A DNA stretch of 64,000 nucleotides from Thiocapsa roseopersicina (GTDB lineage Bacteria > Pseudomonadota > Gammaproteobacteria > Chromatiales > Chromatiaceae), in contig NZ_FNNZ01000015.1 in assembly GCF_900106925.1 (NCBI RefSeq), positions 62,001 to 126,000 of the forward strand, in the 5' to 3' direction. The notes below the pieces were generated by a model. That model was not told the DNA's origin, searched no databases, and saw nothing but the letters and a program-made list of their open reading frames with translations. The position numbers and the translations under genes are program-made. This document shows, piece after piece, positions 9,310 through 17,934 of this stretch. The stretch's first letter is position 1. Every line of letters begins with the position of its first letter.

Positions 9310-10014
9310 TCAAAAGAGGCGCACCGGCAGGCTGACCAGGAGAGCCGGCCAGGACTGAGCGGGCGTGGCCATACGGATCTGCAGCAGGGTCGGCATGGTC
9401 GATTGTCCGATCCACTCCTCATGCCAATCGGGCTCGATCTCCCCGTCGGCGGTACCGAAATAGGCGATCTGGAACTCGGCAACGCGGTCCAGGAGCAGGG
9501 TCCGGCCGAAGGCGCCCGCCGCGGCGTCCATGTCGAGCGGAGTCGAGTCCAGCGTGGAGCCCGAGTCGGCCTCCAGCGGCTCCCAGGTCGGGATCTCGTC
9601 GGTTCCCTCCAGCACCTCCGGATGAACCAGCCAGCGCGTCAGGACCAGGCTCACGTCTTGATCGATCGGTACAAGCTCCAGACGCAGGATGTAAAGTCCG
9701 GGCACGCCGACCTGCGTGGACAGCGGTGCGACGAACTCCAATCGCTCGCTGTCGCCGGCGAAGACGCTGATCATCTCGGCGTCGAGGGTCAAGGTCGTGG
9801 CCCGCGCCTGACTCAGGGTCGACATCAGAAAATCGCGCGCGACCCGAACCTCGGAGACCCGCTCGGAGACCGCGTCCACGCCTTCCCAGGCGCGTGAGCC
9901 GAGGCTCAATCCGGAGAAAAGCATGAGCGTGATGAGGCTGACGATCGCGAGGGCGATGAGCAGCTCGATTAAGGTGAAGCCCCTGTCGCTGCGCACACGG
10001 CGTCGGATACTCAT
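9310..10014 (-). CDS. gspJ: Type II secretion minor pseudopilin GspJ
   Basis: 234 residues. The start was chosen to give a normal prepilin leader MSIRRRVRSDRG followed by FTLIELLIALAIVS with Glu at +5; the frame runs open further upstream to 10125 but that extension looks non-coding. The body (VRVARDFLMSTLSQA ... FAGDSERLEFVAPLST ... WLVHPEV) matches GspJ. A gap of 174 bases separates it from gspI, wider than most gaps in the operon, and that gap holds one of the inverted-repeat elements described below. GspJ forms the tip complex with GspI and GspK. Confidence 0.87.
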   Translation of the reverse strand: MSIRRRVRSDRGFTLIELLIALAIVSLITLMLFSGLSLGSRAWEGVDAVSERVSEVRVARDFLMSTLSQARATTLTLDAEMISVFAGDSERLEFVAPLSTQVGVPGLYILRLELVPIDQDVSLVLTRWLVHPEVLEGTDEIPTWEPLEADSGSTLDSTPLDMDAAAGAFGRTLLLDRVAEFQIAYFGTADGEIEPDWHEEWIGQSTMPTLLQIRMATPAQSWPALLVSLPVRLF

Positions 10015-10131
10015 TGTCCGGATCCTCGGGCGCACCGGCGCAAAAACCGGGATTCGACAGAGGCCCGTCTTCGCCGGGAAACCGGGCGAATCGGAGCCGA
10101 CACATCCAACAGCAATGAGATGCATACTTCT

Positions 10132-10211
10132 AAATCGCGTCTGCTGCGACGATCGACTGACGCGAAGCCGATCGCGGTTGAAAACGGCTCATGGCGTGGC
10201 GGACGCGGTTT
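10132..10211. repeat. Inverted-end element, copy D (gspI-gspJ gap)
   Basis: The ends are AAATCGCGTC (10132-10141) and GACGCGGTTT (10202-10211), complementary apart from one C/T difference, about 80 bp apart. The right end lies inside the last codons of gspI, which reads E-T-A-S-A-T-P-stop through the element. The interior is not obviously related to that of the other copies. It occupies the unusually wide gspI-gspJ gap. Confidence 0.5.
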
Positions 10212-10617
10212 CGAACCGCTCCCCGAGGCGCAAGGTCGAAAGTGTCACGCTGCGCACTTGGCTCCCGTCCTGCCAGAGCGCGGTGGCGTTGACCCGGTAG
10301 GGCGTGGCCGGCGGCTCGGCACCGAACTCCTCGCCCAGCGTGACCGGGAGGATGGTGATCTCCCATGCGATGCCGCCCTCGGGGTCGCCCGAGACGGCAC
10401 CTTCCTCCAAGGGGATCGCCGTCCCGACCGCGTTCAGTTTGGACTCGGCCAGGGAAGCAGCGCGGCTGTACTGGGAAGACAGCAGGGTGGTCCGCGAGGC
10501 TTGCGAGAAGATCTGCATCAGCACCCCGAGCGACACGGAGAGGATGGCGAAGGCGACCAAGACCTCGAGAAGCGAGAAGCCGGACTGACGTCTTCTTTGA
10601 TGTCGCAGGATCTTCAA
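10189..10617 (-). CDS. gspI: Type II secretion minor pseudopilin GspI
   Basis: 142 residues from a TTG start that overlaps the gspH stop as TTGA and has GGAG six bases upstream. The track-long alternative (from 10659) would overlap gspH by 46 bases. The leader RHQRRRQSG is followed by FSLLEVLVAFAILSVSLG, Glu at +5. Conserved GspI features include SRAASLAESKLN and the terminal VSVTL-like strand (RSVTLSTLRLG). The final codons appear to come from an inserted repeat element (copy D), so the natural C-terminus may have been replaced. Confidence 0.87.
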   Translation of the reverse strand: MKILRHQRRRQSGFSLLEVLVAFAILSVSLGVLMQIFSQASRTTLLSSQYSRAASLAESKLNAVGTAIPLEEGAVSGDPEGGIAWEITILPVTLGEEFGAEPPATPYRVNATALWQDGSQVRSVTLSTLRLGERFETASATP

Positions 10618-11081
10618 CGCGCGCTCCAAGGCGCCATGCGGATACGCCCCGTCAACCAAACGACACCGACCTGGTAGCCGGAGTCGTCGCTCGCCAGGAT
10701 GATGCGGCCCCCGGTCGAGCTCCCGTCGGGAAAGAAACGAATCGCCCCGCGCTGCTCGCCGAGCATTTCGCGATCGGCGGCCTCGAGCGTGACATCCAAA
10801 CGCTTGGGGAGCGTCAGGCTACGGTGCCCCGGAAGCTCCAGGCGGTGTTGCTCGACGTCCACGATCAACGCGACCTCGGCACCCTGACGGATGGCAAGCT
10901 CGCGCGCGAGACGGAGGCTGCTGACGGTTCTGCGCGCGGCGGCCTTCATCTCCACGCCCGGCATCGCCGCCGAGAAGAGCGGCGGAACGGCCGACATGGC
11001 CAAAGCGGCGATCGCCAGGACCACAAGCAGCTCCACGAGGGTGAAGCCGCCGCGGCGCCCGCGCCGGGCGGAAGGACTCAT
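10614..11081 (-). CDS. gspH: Type II secretion minor pseudopilin GspH
   Basis: 155 residues. The prepilin leader MSPSARRGRRG precedes GFTLVELLVVLAIAALAMS, Glu at +5. The GspH/FimT-type body follows (AARRTVSSLRLARELAIRQGAEVALIVD ... IRFFPDGSSTGGRIIL); the phrase FFPDGSSTGG is characteristic of the family. A GTG one codon upstream (11084) is an equally possible start. The gap to gspG is 37 bases. GspH sits between the major pseudopilin and the tip complex. Confidence 0.9.
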   Translation of the reverse strand: MSPSARRGRRGGFTLVELLVVLAIAALAMSAVPPLFSAAMPGVEMKAAARRTVSSLRLARELAIRQGAEVALIVDVEQHRLELPGHRSLTLPKRLDVTLEAADREMLGEQRGAIRFFPDGSSTGGRIILASDDSGYQVGVVWLTGRIRMAPWSAR

Positions 11082-11118
11082 CACGGCGTCTTCGCTGGAC
11101 GCCGATGTCGTGCCGAGC

Positions 11119-11547
11119 TCAATCCCAACTGCGGAGATCAGCGTTCTCGCCGTCGCCGCCCTCGCGGTTGTCCGCGCCGAGCGTCCAGATATCGAAGGCT
11201 CCGTTCTCCCCCGGGAAACGGTACTGATAGTCGAAGCCCCAAGGGTCTTTCGGAACGTCGCCCTTTCTCAGATAGGGACCGTTCCAGCTTTGGACATTGG
11301 CGGGGCGCTCCACGAGGGCCTGCAGACCCTCGGACTGGGTCGGATAGCGGCCGACCTCCAATCGGTACATATCCAAAGTCGCGGCAAGGTTTTCGATCTG
11401 GAGCTTGGCCGTCTTGCTCTTGGATGAGCCGAGGAAGCTCATGACCTGGGGACCGACGAGCCCCGCCAACAGGCCGAGGATCGCGAGGACCACGAGCAGC
11501 TCGACGAGCGTGAAACCGCGAAGACGCTTTGATTGATTCGGGTGCAT
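11119..11547 (-). CDS. gspG: Type II secretion major pseudopilin GspG
   Basis: 142 residues, forming the pseudopilus shaft. The leader MHPNQSKRLRG precedes FTLVELLVVLAILGLLAGLVGPQVM with Glu at +5. The body MYRLEVGRYPTQSEGLQALVERP ... YLRKGDVPKDPWGFDYQYRFPGENGAFDIWTLGADNREGG is nearly canonical and includes the acidic residues of the C-terminal calcium site. The ATG at 11547 gives a normal leader; the longer frame to 11610 is not needed. It is processed and methylated by a GspO peptidase that is not in this window. Confidence 0.95.
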   Translation of the reverse strand: MHPNQSKRLRGFTLVELLVVLAILGLLAGLVGPQVMSFLGSSKSKTAKLQIENLAATLDMYRLEVGRYPTQSEGLQALVERPANVQSWNGPYLRKGDVPKDPWGFDYQYRFPGENGAFDIWTLGADNREGGDGENADLRSWD

Positions 11548-11648
11548 AAATAGGCTCGGATGACTTTGAAAATTTATGGTCATTGTATGGGGCCGATGGT
11601 GCGGGGCCAAGGCGATCCGCTCGCGCGCACGGGCGTTGGTCGAGCGGG

Positions 11649-12857
11649 TCAGAACACCAGCTCGTTGGCACCGAGAATGGCCATCAGGATCGAGATGATG
11701 ATGCCGGCGACGACGACGCCGAGCCCGATGATGAGAATCGGCTCGAGCAACGTCAACATACTCTGGACGCTGTTGCGGGTCTCCCGATCGTAAATGCTCG
11801 CCACCTTCGCGAGCATCGCGTCCAGACTGCCTGACTCCTCCCCGACACGGATCATCTGCAGCGCGAGGTCCGGTAAGACTTCGAGACGTGCCAAAGGTCC
11901 GGCAAGACCTCGGCCGTGCTTGAGGTCATCGCCGGCCTCGTTGAGCAGACCCGAGAGCTTGCGGTTGGAGACCACCTCCTTGGCGAGCGTCAGCGCACTG
12001 AGCAGAGGTAAGCCGTTCTTCAGAAGGGTGGCCAGGGTATGGCAGAGTCGGGCCGTCTCCATCTTCCAGATCAGATCTCCGAAGAGGGGCACGCCCAGCA
12101 CCTTATGGTCGAACCGGTCGCGCACCGCCGGATCCTGAAACCAGCGCTCCAACACCACCGCGATCAAGGCGATACCGACCAGCATGGCCCACCAATAGTT
12201 GCGGAAGAGATCGCCGGTCGCGACCACGATCCGGGTCGGCAGCGGCAGGGCCTCGCCCATGTCGTCGAAGAGCACGGTGAACTGGGGTACGACAAAGACC
12301 AGCAGCATAATCACCGACAAGGCTGCGACCACCAAGAGGATGGAGGGGTAGACCAACGCCGAGGTTATTGTCTGGCGCAGCTCGGCCAGGCGTTCGAGAT
12401 AATCGGCGAGCCGATTCAGGACCTGATCCAGCGCGCCGCTGGCCTCGCCCGCCCGTACCATATTGATATAGAGCCGCGGGAACTGCCCGTCCTGTAGGTC
12501 GAGCGCGCTGGAGAAGGTTGCCCCGCCGCGGACGCGTTCCTGTAGGTCCGACAGGACCTGGATCAGGTGCTCCTCCTCGGTGAGATCCACCAGGATCTGG
12601 AGCGATCGGTCGAGGGTCATCCCGGCCTCGAGAAGCGTCGCCAGCTCGCGGGTCAGGATGCCGATCTCCTTTTGATTGATGCGCCGACGTCGTGTCCGCA
12701 CGAAGCGGGCGCGCAGGCCCGCCGAGGAACGGGTTTCGATCGGGATCAGTCCTTCGGACTGGAGCTGGCGCACCAGCGCGGCCTCGTCGACCGCCTCCTG
12801 CTCGCCCTCGACCGACTCCCCGTCGAGCTTGACCGCCTTGTAAAAGTATTTCGGCAC
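11649..12857 (-). CDS. gspF: Type II secretion platform protein GspF
   Basis: About 402 residues, the polytopic inner-membrane platform of the T2SS. An N-terminal cytoplasmic domain (YFYKAVKLDGESVEG) and two repeated GspF domains surround three membrane segments (for example SILLVVAALSVIMLLVFVVPQF and ILIIGLGVVVAGIIISILMAIL). The chosen GTG has GAGGA five bases upstream; an ATG at 12905 would add 16 residues that the family lacks. The upstream gap to gspE (208 bases) contains inverted-end element C. The C-terminal phrase ILMAILGANELVF is typical. Confidence 0.92.
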   Translation of the reverse strand: MPKYFYKAVKLDGESVEGEQEAVDEAALVRQLQSEGLIPIETRSSAGLRARFVRTRRRRINQKEIGILTRELATLLEAGMTLDRSLQILVDLTEEEHLIQVLSDLQERVRGGATFSSALDLQDGQFPRLYINMVRAGEASGALDQVLNRLADYLERLAELRQTITSALVYPSILLVVAALSVIMLLVFVVPQFTVLFDDMGEALPLPTRIVVATGDLFRNYWWAMLVGIALIAVVLERWFQDPAVRDRFDHKVLGVPLFGDLIWKMETARLCHTLATLLKNGLPLLSALTLAKEVVSNRKLSGLLNEAGDDLKHGRGLAGPLARLEVLPDLALQMIRVGEESGSLDAMLAKVASIYDRETRNSVQSMLTLLEPILIIGLGVVVAGIIISILMAILGANELVF

Positions 12858-12868
12858 TTCAGTCCTCG

Positions 12869-12957
12869 GTTGAACCGCGTCCGGCGCAATAGGCACCGTG
12901 TGCATACTGTATTGAGGTCGAATGACTCATTCGACGTTGCCAGGGACGCGATTCAAG
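12869..12957. repeat. Inverted-end element, copy C (gspE-gspF gap)
   Basis: The ends TTGAACCGCGTCC (12869-12881) and GGACGCGATTCAA (12944-12956) are complementary except for one position. Between them is a perfect palindrome with 9-base arms around a single centre base (12917-12935). The element fills most of the gap upstream of gspF, with its left end just before the gspF Shine-Dalgarno sequence, so it would be transcribed in the operon mRNA. Confidence 0.5.
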
Positions 12958-13065
12958 TGTTTGAAGATCCAATCGTGTTTTCCTGAGCCGCGTCCAGCTC
13001 GGAGCCTTCGGGTGCGACCGGGCGCTGCTTCGAGACACGACATGAGGAGTCGCCCGGGACGCAGC

Positions 13066-14949
13066 TCAGTCCGCGCTCGGCTCTTCGCCTGCCTCGGCGA
13101 CACGCAGCACCTCCTCGATCGTCGTGCGACCGTCGAGCGCCTTGCGCAGGCCATCCAGGTACATGGTCTCCATCCCCTCGGCGACCGCGATACGGCGGAT
13201 CTCGGTCGCAGTCGCATGATTGAGCACCGCCTTGCGGATGTGATCGGTCATCAAGAGGACTTCGGTGATGACCAAACGTCCGCGATAGCCGGTCCCGTTG
13301 CAGGCGTCGCAACCGGCGGCCCGGTGCAGCTCGACATCCTCGGGCGCGGCCCCGATGGCCGCGAAACGCACCGCCAGCTCGGGGATCGCCGGATAGGACA
13401 CCTGGCAATACGGGCACAGCTTGCGCACCAGGCGTTGGGCGAGGATCCCGTTGATCGTGGAGGTGAGCAGATAGTCCTCGACACCCATTTCAAGCAGGCG
13501 GGTCACACCGCTGGCCGCGTCGTTGGTGTGCAGGGTCGAGAGCACGACATGCCCGGTGAGCGCCGACTGGACGGCGATCCGGGCGGTCTCGAGGTCGCGC
13601 ATCTCGCCGACCATGATCACGTCCGGGTCCTGACGGACGATGGCGCGCAAGGCGCTGGCGAAGGTCATCCCGATCGCGCTCTTGACCTGGATCTGGTTGA
13701 TCCCGGCCAGCTGGTACTCCACCGGATCCTCGACCGTGATGATCTTGCGCTCCTCGGTGTTCATGCGGCTGAGCGCCGTGTAGAGCGTGGTGCTCTTGCC
13801 GGAGCCGGTCGGCCCGGTCACCAGCAGGATGCCGTAGGGTTTCTCGAGGATGAGCCTGAGGCGCTCGCGCGGCGAGCCATCGAAGCCGAGCGCGTCCAGG
13901 TCGAAGCGCACGCTCTCCTTGTCGAGCAGACGCATGACCACGCTCTCGCCGAACATGGTCGGAACGGTGGAGACACGCAGATCCAGCTCGCGACCCTGGA
14001 TTCGGATCGGGATGCGCCCGTCCTGAGGTAGGCGCCGCTCGGCAATGTTGAGCTTCGCCATGATCTTCACGCGCGAGATGACGGCCGCGGTCGAGCGCAC
14101 GGGCGGTGCGTCGACCTCCTTGAGGATCCCGTCGACGCGGTAACGCACCTTCAGCTGGTCGGCGAAGGGCTCGATATGGATATCCGATGCGCGCGATTCG
14201 AGCGCCTTTTGGATCAGCTGGTTGACCATGCGGATGACCGGGGCCTCGCTGGCCAGATCCTTGAGATGCTCGATGTCCTCTTCGTCGAAATCGCCGAGCG
14301 CCCCCTCGGCGCTTTCAGGAGCCTCTTCGACCTTCTCGTAGAGGCGCTCCAGTGCCAGCTCGATCTCGCTCGGCAACCCCACAAGCGCCTTCACGGGCTT
14401 GCCCGCCGCCATCTGCATGGCCTCGACCGCGAACCGATCGATCGGATGGGCGAAAGCGATCTGGATACAGTCCTCGTCCTCGAACAAGGGAAGCACCTTA
14501 GCGTCCTTGAGAAATCGCAGACTGAAGAGATCGTCGCGCACCGGCTCGGACGGGAAGGTGCTCGCGTCGGCCAGGGGGAGCTCGAGCACATCGGACATCG
14601 CCTGCGCCATGTCGCGCTCGGAGATGAGTCCCAGACGGACGAGCATCGGCAAGAGGGGGTCGCCGGCCTCGTCGGCGAGACGCCTCGCCCGCCCGAGATC
14701 GCCGGGCGAGAGCTTCCCGGACGCGTGCAGGTGTGCGACGACGCGTCCTTCCGGAGGCGGCTCCGCATAGGGGGAGACTGCGGCCTTCGGGGTGCGATCG
14801 CTGTCCGGTTCCGGGGACATGTCTGCCGCCGAGGCAACAGCGTAGTCGGGGGTTTCAGCGAGCGTTTGCGAACCGGAAAACAACTCGTCGAGATCATCGC
14901 GCGTCGCGCTGATGCTCGGTGCTTCTTCGAGGACGGCGTCGTCATGCAT
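13066..14949 (-). CDS. gspE: Type II secretion ATPase
   Basis: 627 residues. An acidic, divergent N-terminus leads into an MshEN-like domain (LGRARRLADEAGDPLLPMLVRLGLISERDMAQAMSD, about 85-120). The ATPase core has Walker A GPTGSGKST, ITVEDPVEYQ, GEMRDLETA and the His box STLHTNDAASG. The zinc-finger CPYC ... CDAC near residues 520-550 is present as in canonical GspE. ATG 14949 is preferred over 14955 because the GGAGG then lies 7 bases upstream. The start lies inside the end of the upstream dehydratase gene, so secretion and glycan genes form one transcription unit. Confidence 0.94.
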   Translation of the reverse strand: MHDDAVLEEAPSISATRDDLDELFSGSQTLAETPDYAVASAADMSPEPDSDRTPKAAVSPYAEPPPEGRVVAHLHASGKLSPGDLGRARRLADEAGDPLLPMLVRLGLISERDMAQAMSDVLELPLADASTFPSEPVRDDLFSLRFLKDAKVLPLFEDEDCIQIAFAHPIDRFAVEAMQMAAGKPVKALVGLPSEIELALERLYEKVEEAPESAEGALGDFDEEDIEHLKDLASEAPVIRMVNQLIQKALESRASDIHIEPFADQLKVRYRVDGILKEVDAPPVRSTAAVISRVKIMAKLNIAERRLPQDGRIPIRIQGRELDLRVSTVPTMFGESVVMRLLDKESVRFDLDALGFDGSPRERLRLILEKPYGILLVTGPTGSGKSTTLYTALSRMNTEERKIITVEDPVEYQLAGINQIQVKSAIGMTFASALRAIVRQDPDVIMVGEMRDLETARIAVQSALTGHVVLSTLHTNDAASGVTRLLEMGVEDYLLTSTINGILAQRLVRKLCPYCQVSYPAIPELAVRFAAIGAAPEDVELHRAAGCDACNGTGYRGRLVITEVLLMTDHIRKAVLNHATATEIRRIAVAEGMETMYLDGLRKALDGRTTIEEVLRVAEAGEEPSAD

Positions 14950-16837
14950 CGGCATTCCTCCGGTCTTGGACGGCCTCGGTCGATACGAGTGTACCGCTGG
15001 ACGCAGGCTGCCATCCCGGGAGCATCGCCCGCAAGAGCGCGATCATCGTGGAGCGATCGTCGAGGGCAGCGGCATGCTCAAGTTCCGCGACGCTCTCGTC
15101 GGGTGCTGCAGCGATCAGGCCGTCGCTTCCGCGAGCCACACGAATCTTCGGATGGCGTGTCGCGACGAGGTCTTCGGAGTCGTAGAAAAGCTCCTCGTAA
15201 AGCTTCTCCCCGGGGCGCAAGCCGACATAGTGGATGGAAATCTCCTCGCCGGGCTCGCGTCCGGACAGACGGATCATCTGTTCTGCAAGATATCGGATCT
15301 TGATCGGCTCGCCCATGTCCAGCACGAAGATCTCGCCGCCATCCCCGATCACGGCGGCCTGCATGATGAGCTGGCACGCCTCGGGGATGGTCATGAAGAA
15401 ACGCTCGATCTCCGGGTGGGTCACAGTAACCGGTCCGCCTTGCTCGATCTGGCGGCTGAATAAAGGCACCACGCTGCCCGCGGATCCGAGGACATTGCCG
15501 AATCGCACCGTGATGTAGCGACACGCCGACCTCTGCTCAAGGGTCTGACAGATCGCCTCGGCGACCCGTTTGGTCGCGCCCATGACATTGGCGGGATGCA
15601 CGGCCTTGTCGGTCGAGATCAGGACGAAACGCTCGCATCCCCAGCGCGACGCCGCCTCGGCGACGACACGCGTCCCGGTCACGTTGTTGCGCACCGCGGC
15701 CCGAATCTGATCCTCGAGCATCGGGACATGCTTGTAGGCGGCCGCATGGAAGATGATCTGCGGGCGCTCCGCGGCAAAGACCGCATCCAGACCCGCAGCG
15801 TCCGCGACGTCCACCAGGTGACGCCTAAAGCAGAGGTTCGGGTGGCGCTCGAGCAGCTCCATCTCGATGCGGTAGAGGTTGTACTCGCCGTTGTCGATCA
15901 GGATCAGCCGAGTCGGACCGGCCGCCGCGATCTGGCGGGCCAGCTCGGACCCGATGGAGCCGCCGGCACCGGTCACCAAAACGGCGCGTGCGGAGAGTCC
16001 TGCGCGGATCCCCTCCCAGTCCAGGCTAACCGGGTCGCGACCGAGAAGATCCTCGATCGAGACGGGCCGCAACTGACTGATGCTGACCTGTCCGGTCATG
16101 AGATTACGCAGCTCCGGCACGGTGCGGAAAGGCCGGCCGGTGCCTTCGCACAACTCCACCAGCCGCCGCATCTCCTTGGCCGTCGCGCTCGGCACGGCCA
16201 GCATCAGCAAGTCGATGTCCTCGCGCACGACGATCTCGGGGATCGCCTCGGTCTGCCCCAGTACCGGGACGCCGTGGACCTCGCTGCCCTGCCGACGCGG
16301 CTTGTCGTCGACGAAGCCCGCCGGGAAATAGGCGCGGCTCGCATCGCGGAGCATGTCGCGCACCAGCATCTCCCCGGCGCGCCCGGCACCCACGATCAGG
16401 ACGCGCTGTCCCGAGCTCAAATTGAGCCGATGGTCCTTGAGCCAGCGATAGAGGAGCCGGGGTCCGGCCAACAGGATCACCTGAAGACCCAGGAAGAGGA
16501 CGGGCACGGAGCGCGGGATGAGTTCGGTGCGGTTCAGAATGAAGAGCGCGACCACGACCAGGACCGTCCCGGCGACGGCGGCCTTGACGATGCGCACCAG
16601 ATCGGGGAGCGAGGCAAAACGCCACACCCCGCGATAGAGCCCGAACAACCAGAAGACGGTGCCTTGAATCACCAGGACCCAGGGTAACGAGTTGAGCGCG
16701 CTGTCGAGGAATTCCGGCGGGATCCTACCGAGGTTGAAACGCAGCCAATAGGCGGCGATCCAGGCCACCGGGATCATGAGGAGATCGTGGGAGAAGGCGG
16801 CGGTACGCGAGCGCAGACGGTCGAGCAGCGGATTCAT
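14942..16837 (-). CDS. Membrane-bound nucleotide-sugar dehydratase/epimerase (FlaA1/WbpM/CapD family)
   Basis: 631 residues. Four or so N-terminal membrane helices are followed by a first Rossmann region (RVLIVGAGRAGEMLVRDML) and a catalytic short-chain dehydrogenase domain (VLVTGAGGSIGSELARQI). The family motif STDKAVHPANVMGATKR contains the catalytic residues. The family makes 4-keto-6-deoxy or related UDP-sugars for surface polysaccharide or glycan assembly. ATG 16837 overlaps the stop of the upstream transferase by ATGA. With that transferase it resembles a WbpL/WbpM initiation pair. The exact sugar cannot be read from sequence. Confidence 0.88.
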   Translation of the reverse strand: MNPLLDRLRSRTAAFSHDLLMIPVAWIAAYWLRFNLGRIPPEFLDSALNSLPWVLVIQGTVFWLFGLYRGVWRFASLPDLVRIVKAAVAGTVLVVVALFILNRTELIPRSVPVLFLGLQVILLAGPRLLYRWLKDHRLNLSSGQRVLIVGAGRAGEMLVRDMLRDASRAYFPAGFVDDKPRRQGSEVHGVPVLGQTEAIPEIVVREDIDLLMLAVPSATAKEMRRLVELCEGTGRPFRTVPELRNLMTGQVSISQLRPVSIEDLLGRDPVSLDWEGIRAGLSARAVLVTGAGGSIGSELARQIAAAGPTRLILIDNGEYNLYRIEMELLERHPNLCFRRHLVDVADAAGLDAVFAAERPQIIFHAAAYKHVPMLEDQIRAAVRNNVTGTRVVAEAASRWGCERFVLISTDKAVHPANVMGATKRVAEAICQTLEQRSACRYITVRFGNVLGSAGSVVPLFSRQIEQGGPVTVTHPEIERFFMTIPEACQLIMQAAVIGDGGEIFVLDMGEPIKIRYLAEQMIRLSGREPGEEISIHYVGLRPGEKLYEELFYDSEDLVATRHPKIRVARGSDGLIAAAPDESVAELEHAAALDDRSTMIALLRAMLPGWQPASSGTLVSTEAVQDRRNADA

Positions 16838-17880
16838 GAGCGCTCCGTCGAGGAGGTGCGCTCGACCAAGCGTACCTTCAGATGGATCAAGGCATAGATC
16901 ATCACCCAAGCCCCGATCAGCAGCCACTGCTCATGCGGCGGGAGGCGCGGCGAGGCCGCGGCGCAGGCGGCCGCGGCGGCCATGACGGGATAGGCCCGCA
17001 ACAGGGTTTGCCGATGGCTCCATCCTGCCAGAACCAATCGCTGATAGTGATGCGAGCGATGCGGCTCCCAGATGCGCTCGCGCCGCGCCGCTCGGGCCAA
17101 CAGGGTCCAGGTCGCGTCCAGGATGAAGGGCGAGAAGGCGAGCCAGGCGCTCCACAGCGGAAAGAGTCCGAGATGGGCGCCCCACAGCGAGAAGGCGGCC
17201 ACGAACAACCCTAGACTCGACGAACCCGCGTCACCCAAAAAGATCCGTGCCGGCGGAAAATTGCCTGTCAGAAACCCGGCGCTCGCGACGGCGACGCAAG
17301 CCGAAGCCAGCGCAAAGAGGGGTTCGCCTCCGGTCCAGCCCAGGGTCGCGAACGCAGAGAATCCGAAAAGCGCCATCCCTGCGGCGAAGCCGTCCATCCC
17401 GTCCATGAAATTGTAGAGATTGATGAGCCAGACGATATAGACAAGAGTCAGCACGACGGCGACCCACCCCGGAAAGACCAGGACCCATCCCGGCAGATCG
17501 AGCAGGGTCCAGCGCAAACCGCCGCTCATCAACAGCAGGGCCGCGCCGATCTGGGCGACGAGCCTCAGACGACGCGACACCTCCCCGAGGTCGTCGAGAT
17601 AAGCGATGCCCGCAACCGGCAGCACGGCCGCCGCGATCCAGCCCAGCTCGGACGTGGAGATCCCGAGAGCGGCCAGTACCAGGAGCGGTGCGCTCGAGCC
17701 GAGCAGAACAGCGAGGCCGCCACTGCGCGGCACCGGCGTGCTGTGCAGCGAGCGCGCGTTGGGGTAATCGAGCGGTCCGCGACCGGCAGCGCCGTGCGAG
17801 GCCAGCCAGCGGGTTGCGGCGACACTCAACAAAAACGAGGCGAGGGTTGCGGCAGCCGAAATCGGCGTGTCGAGGGGCAT
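16834..17880 (-). CDS. Polyprenyl-phosphate sugar-phosphate transferase (GT4, WecA/WbpL/MraY superfamily)
   Basis: 348 residues with about ten predicted membrane segments. The active-site landmarks of the superfamily are present in order: YLDDLGE, NLYNFMDGMDG and RIFLGDAGSSSLG, plus HRSHHYQR near the C-terminus, which is typical of the WecA/WbpL branch. It transfers a HexNAc-1-phosphate from a UDP-sugar to undecaprenyl phosphate to start a polysaccharide or O-antigen unit. Translationally coupled to the dehydratase downstream. No further glycosyltransferases are in the window, so a full polysaccharide locus is not here. Confidence 0.88.
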   Translation of the reverse strand: MPLDTPISAAATLASFLLSVAATRWLASHGAAGRGPLDYPNARSLHSTPVPRSGGLAVLLGSSAPLLVLAALGISTSELGWIAAAVLPVAGIAYLDDLGEVSRRLRLVAQIGAALLLMSGGLRWTLLDLPGWVLVFPGWVAVVLTLVYIVWLINLYNFMDGMDGFAAGMALFGFSAFATLGWTGGEPLFALASACVAVASAGFLTGNFPPARIFLGDAGSSSLGLFVAAFSLWGAHLGLFPLWSAWLAFSPFILDATWTLLARAARRERIWEPHRSHHYQRLVLAGWSHRQTLLRAYPVMAAAAACAAASPRLPPHEQWLLIGAWVMIYALIHLKVRLVERTSSTERS

Positions 17881-17934
17881 GGTCCTTGATGTCCTGGTCT
17901 CACGGGTATCCGGGCCGGCGACTTCGGTCTCCCG

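Noticed and set aside
8378-9415. gspK starting at 9415
   Set aside because: This start would overlap gspJ by about 105 bases and give a 55-residue leader before the pseudopilin helix; starts at 9313 or 9304 are far more likely.
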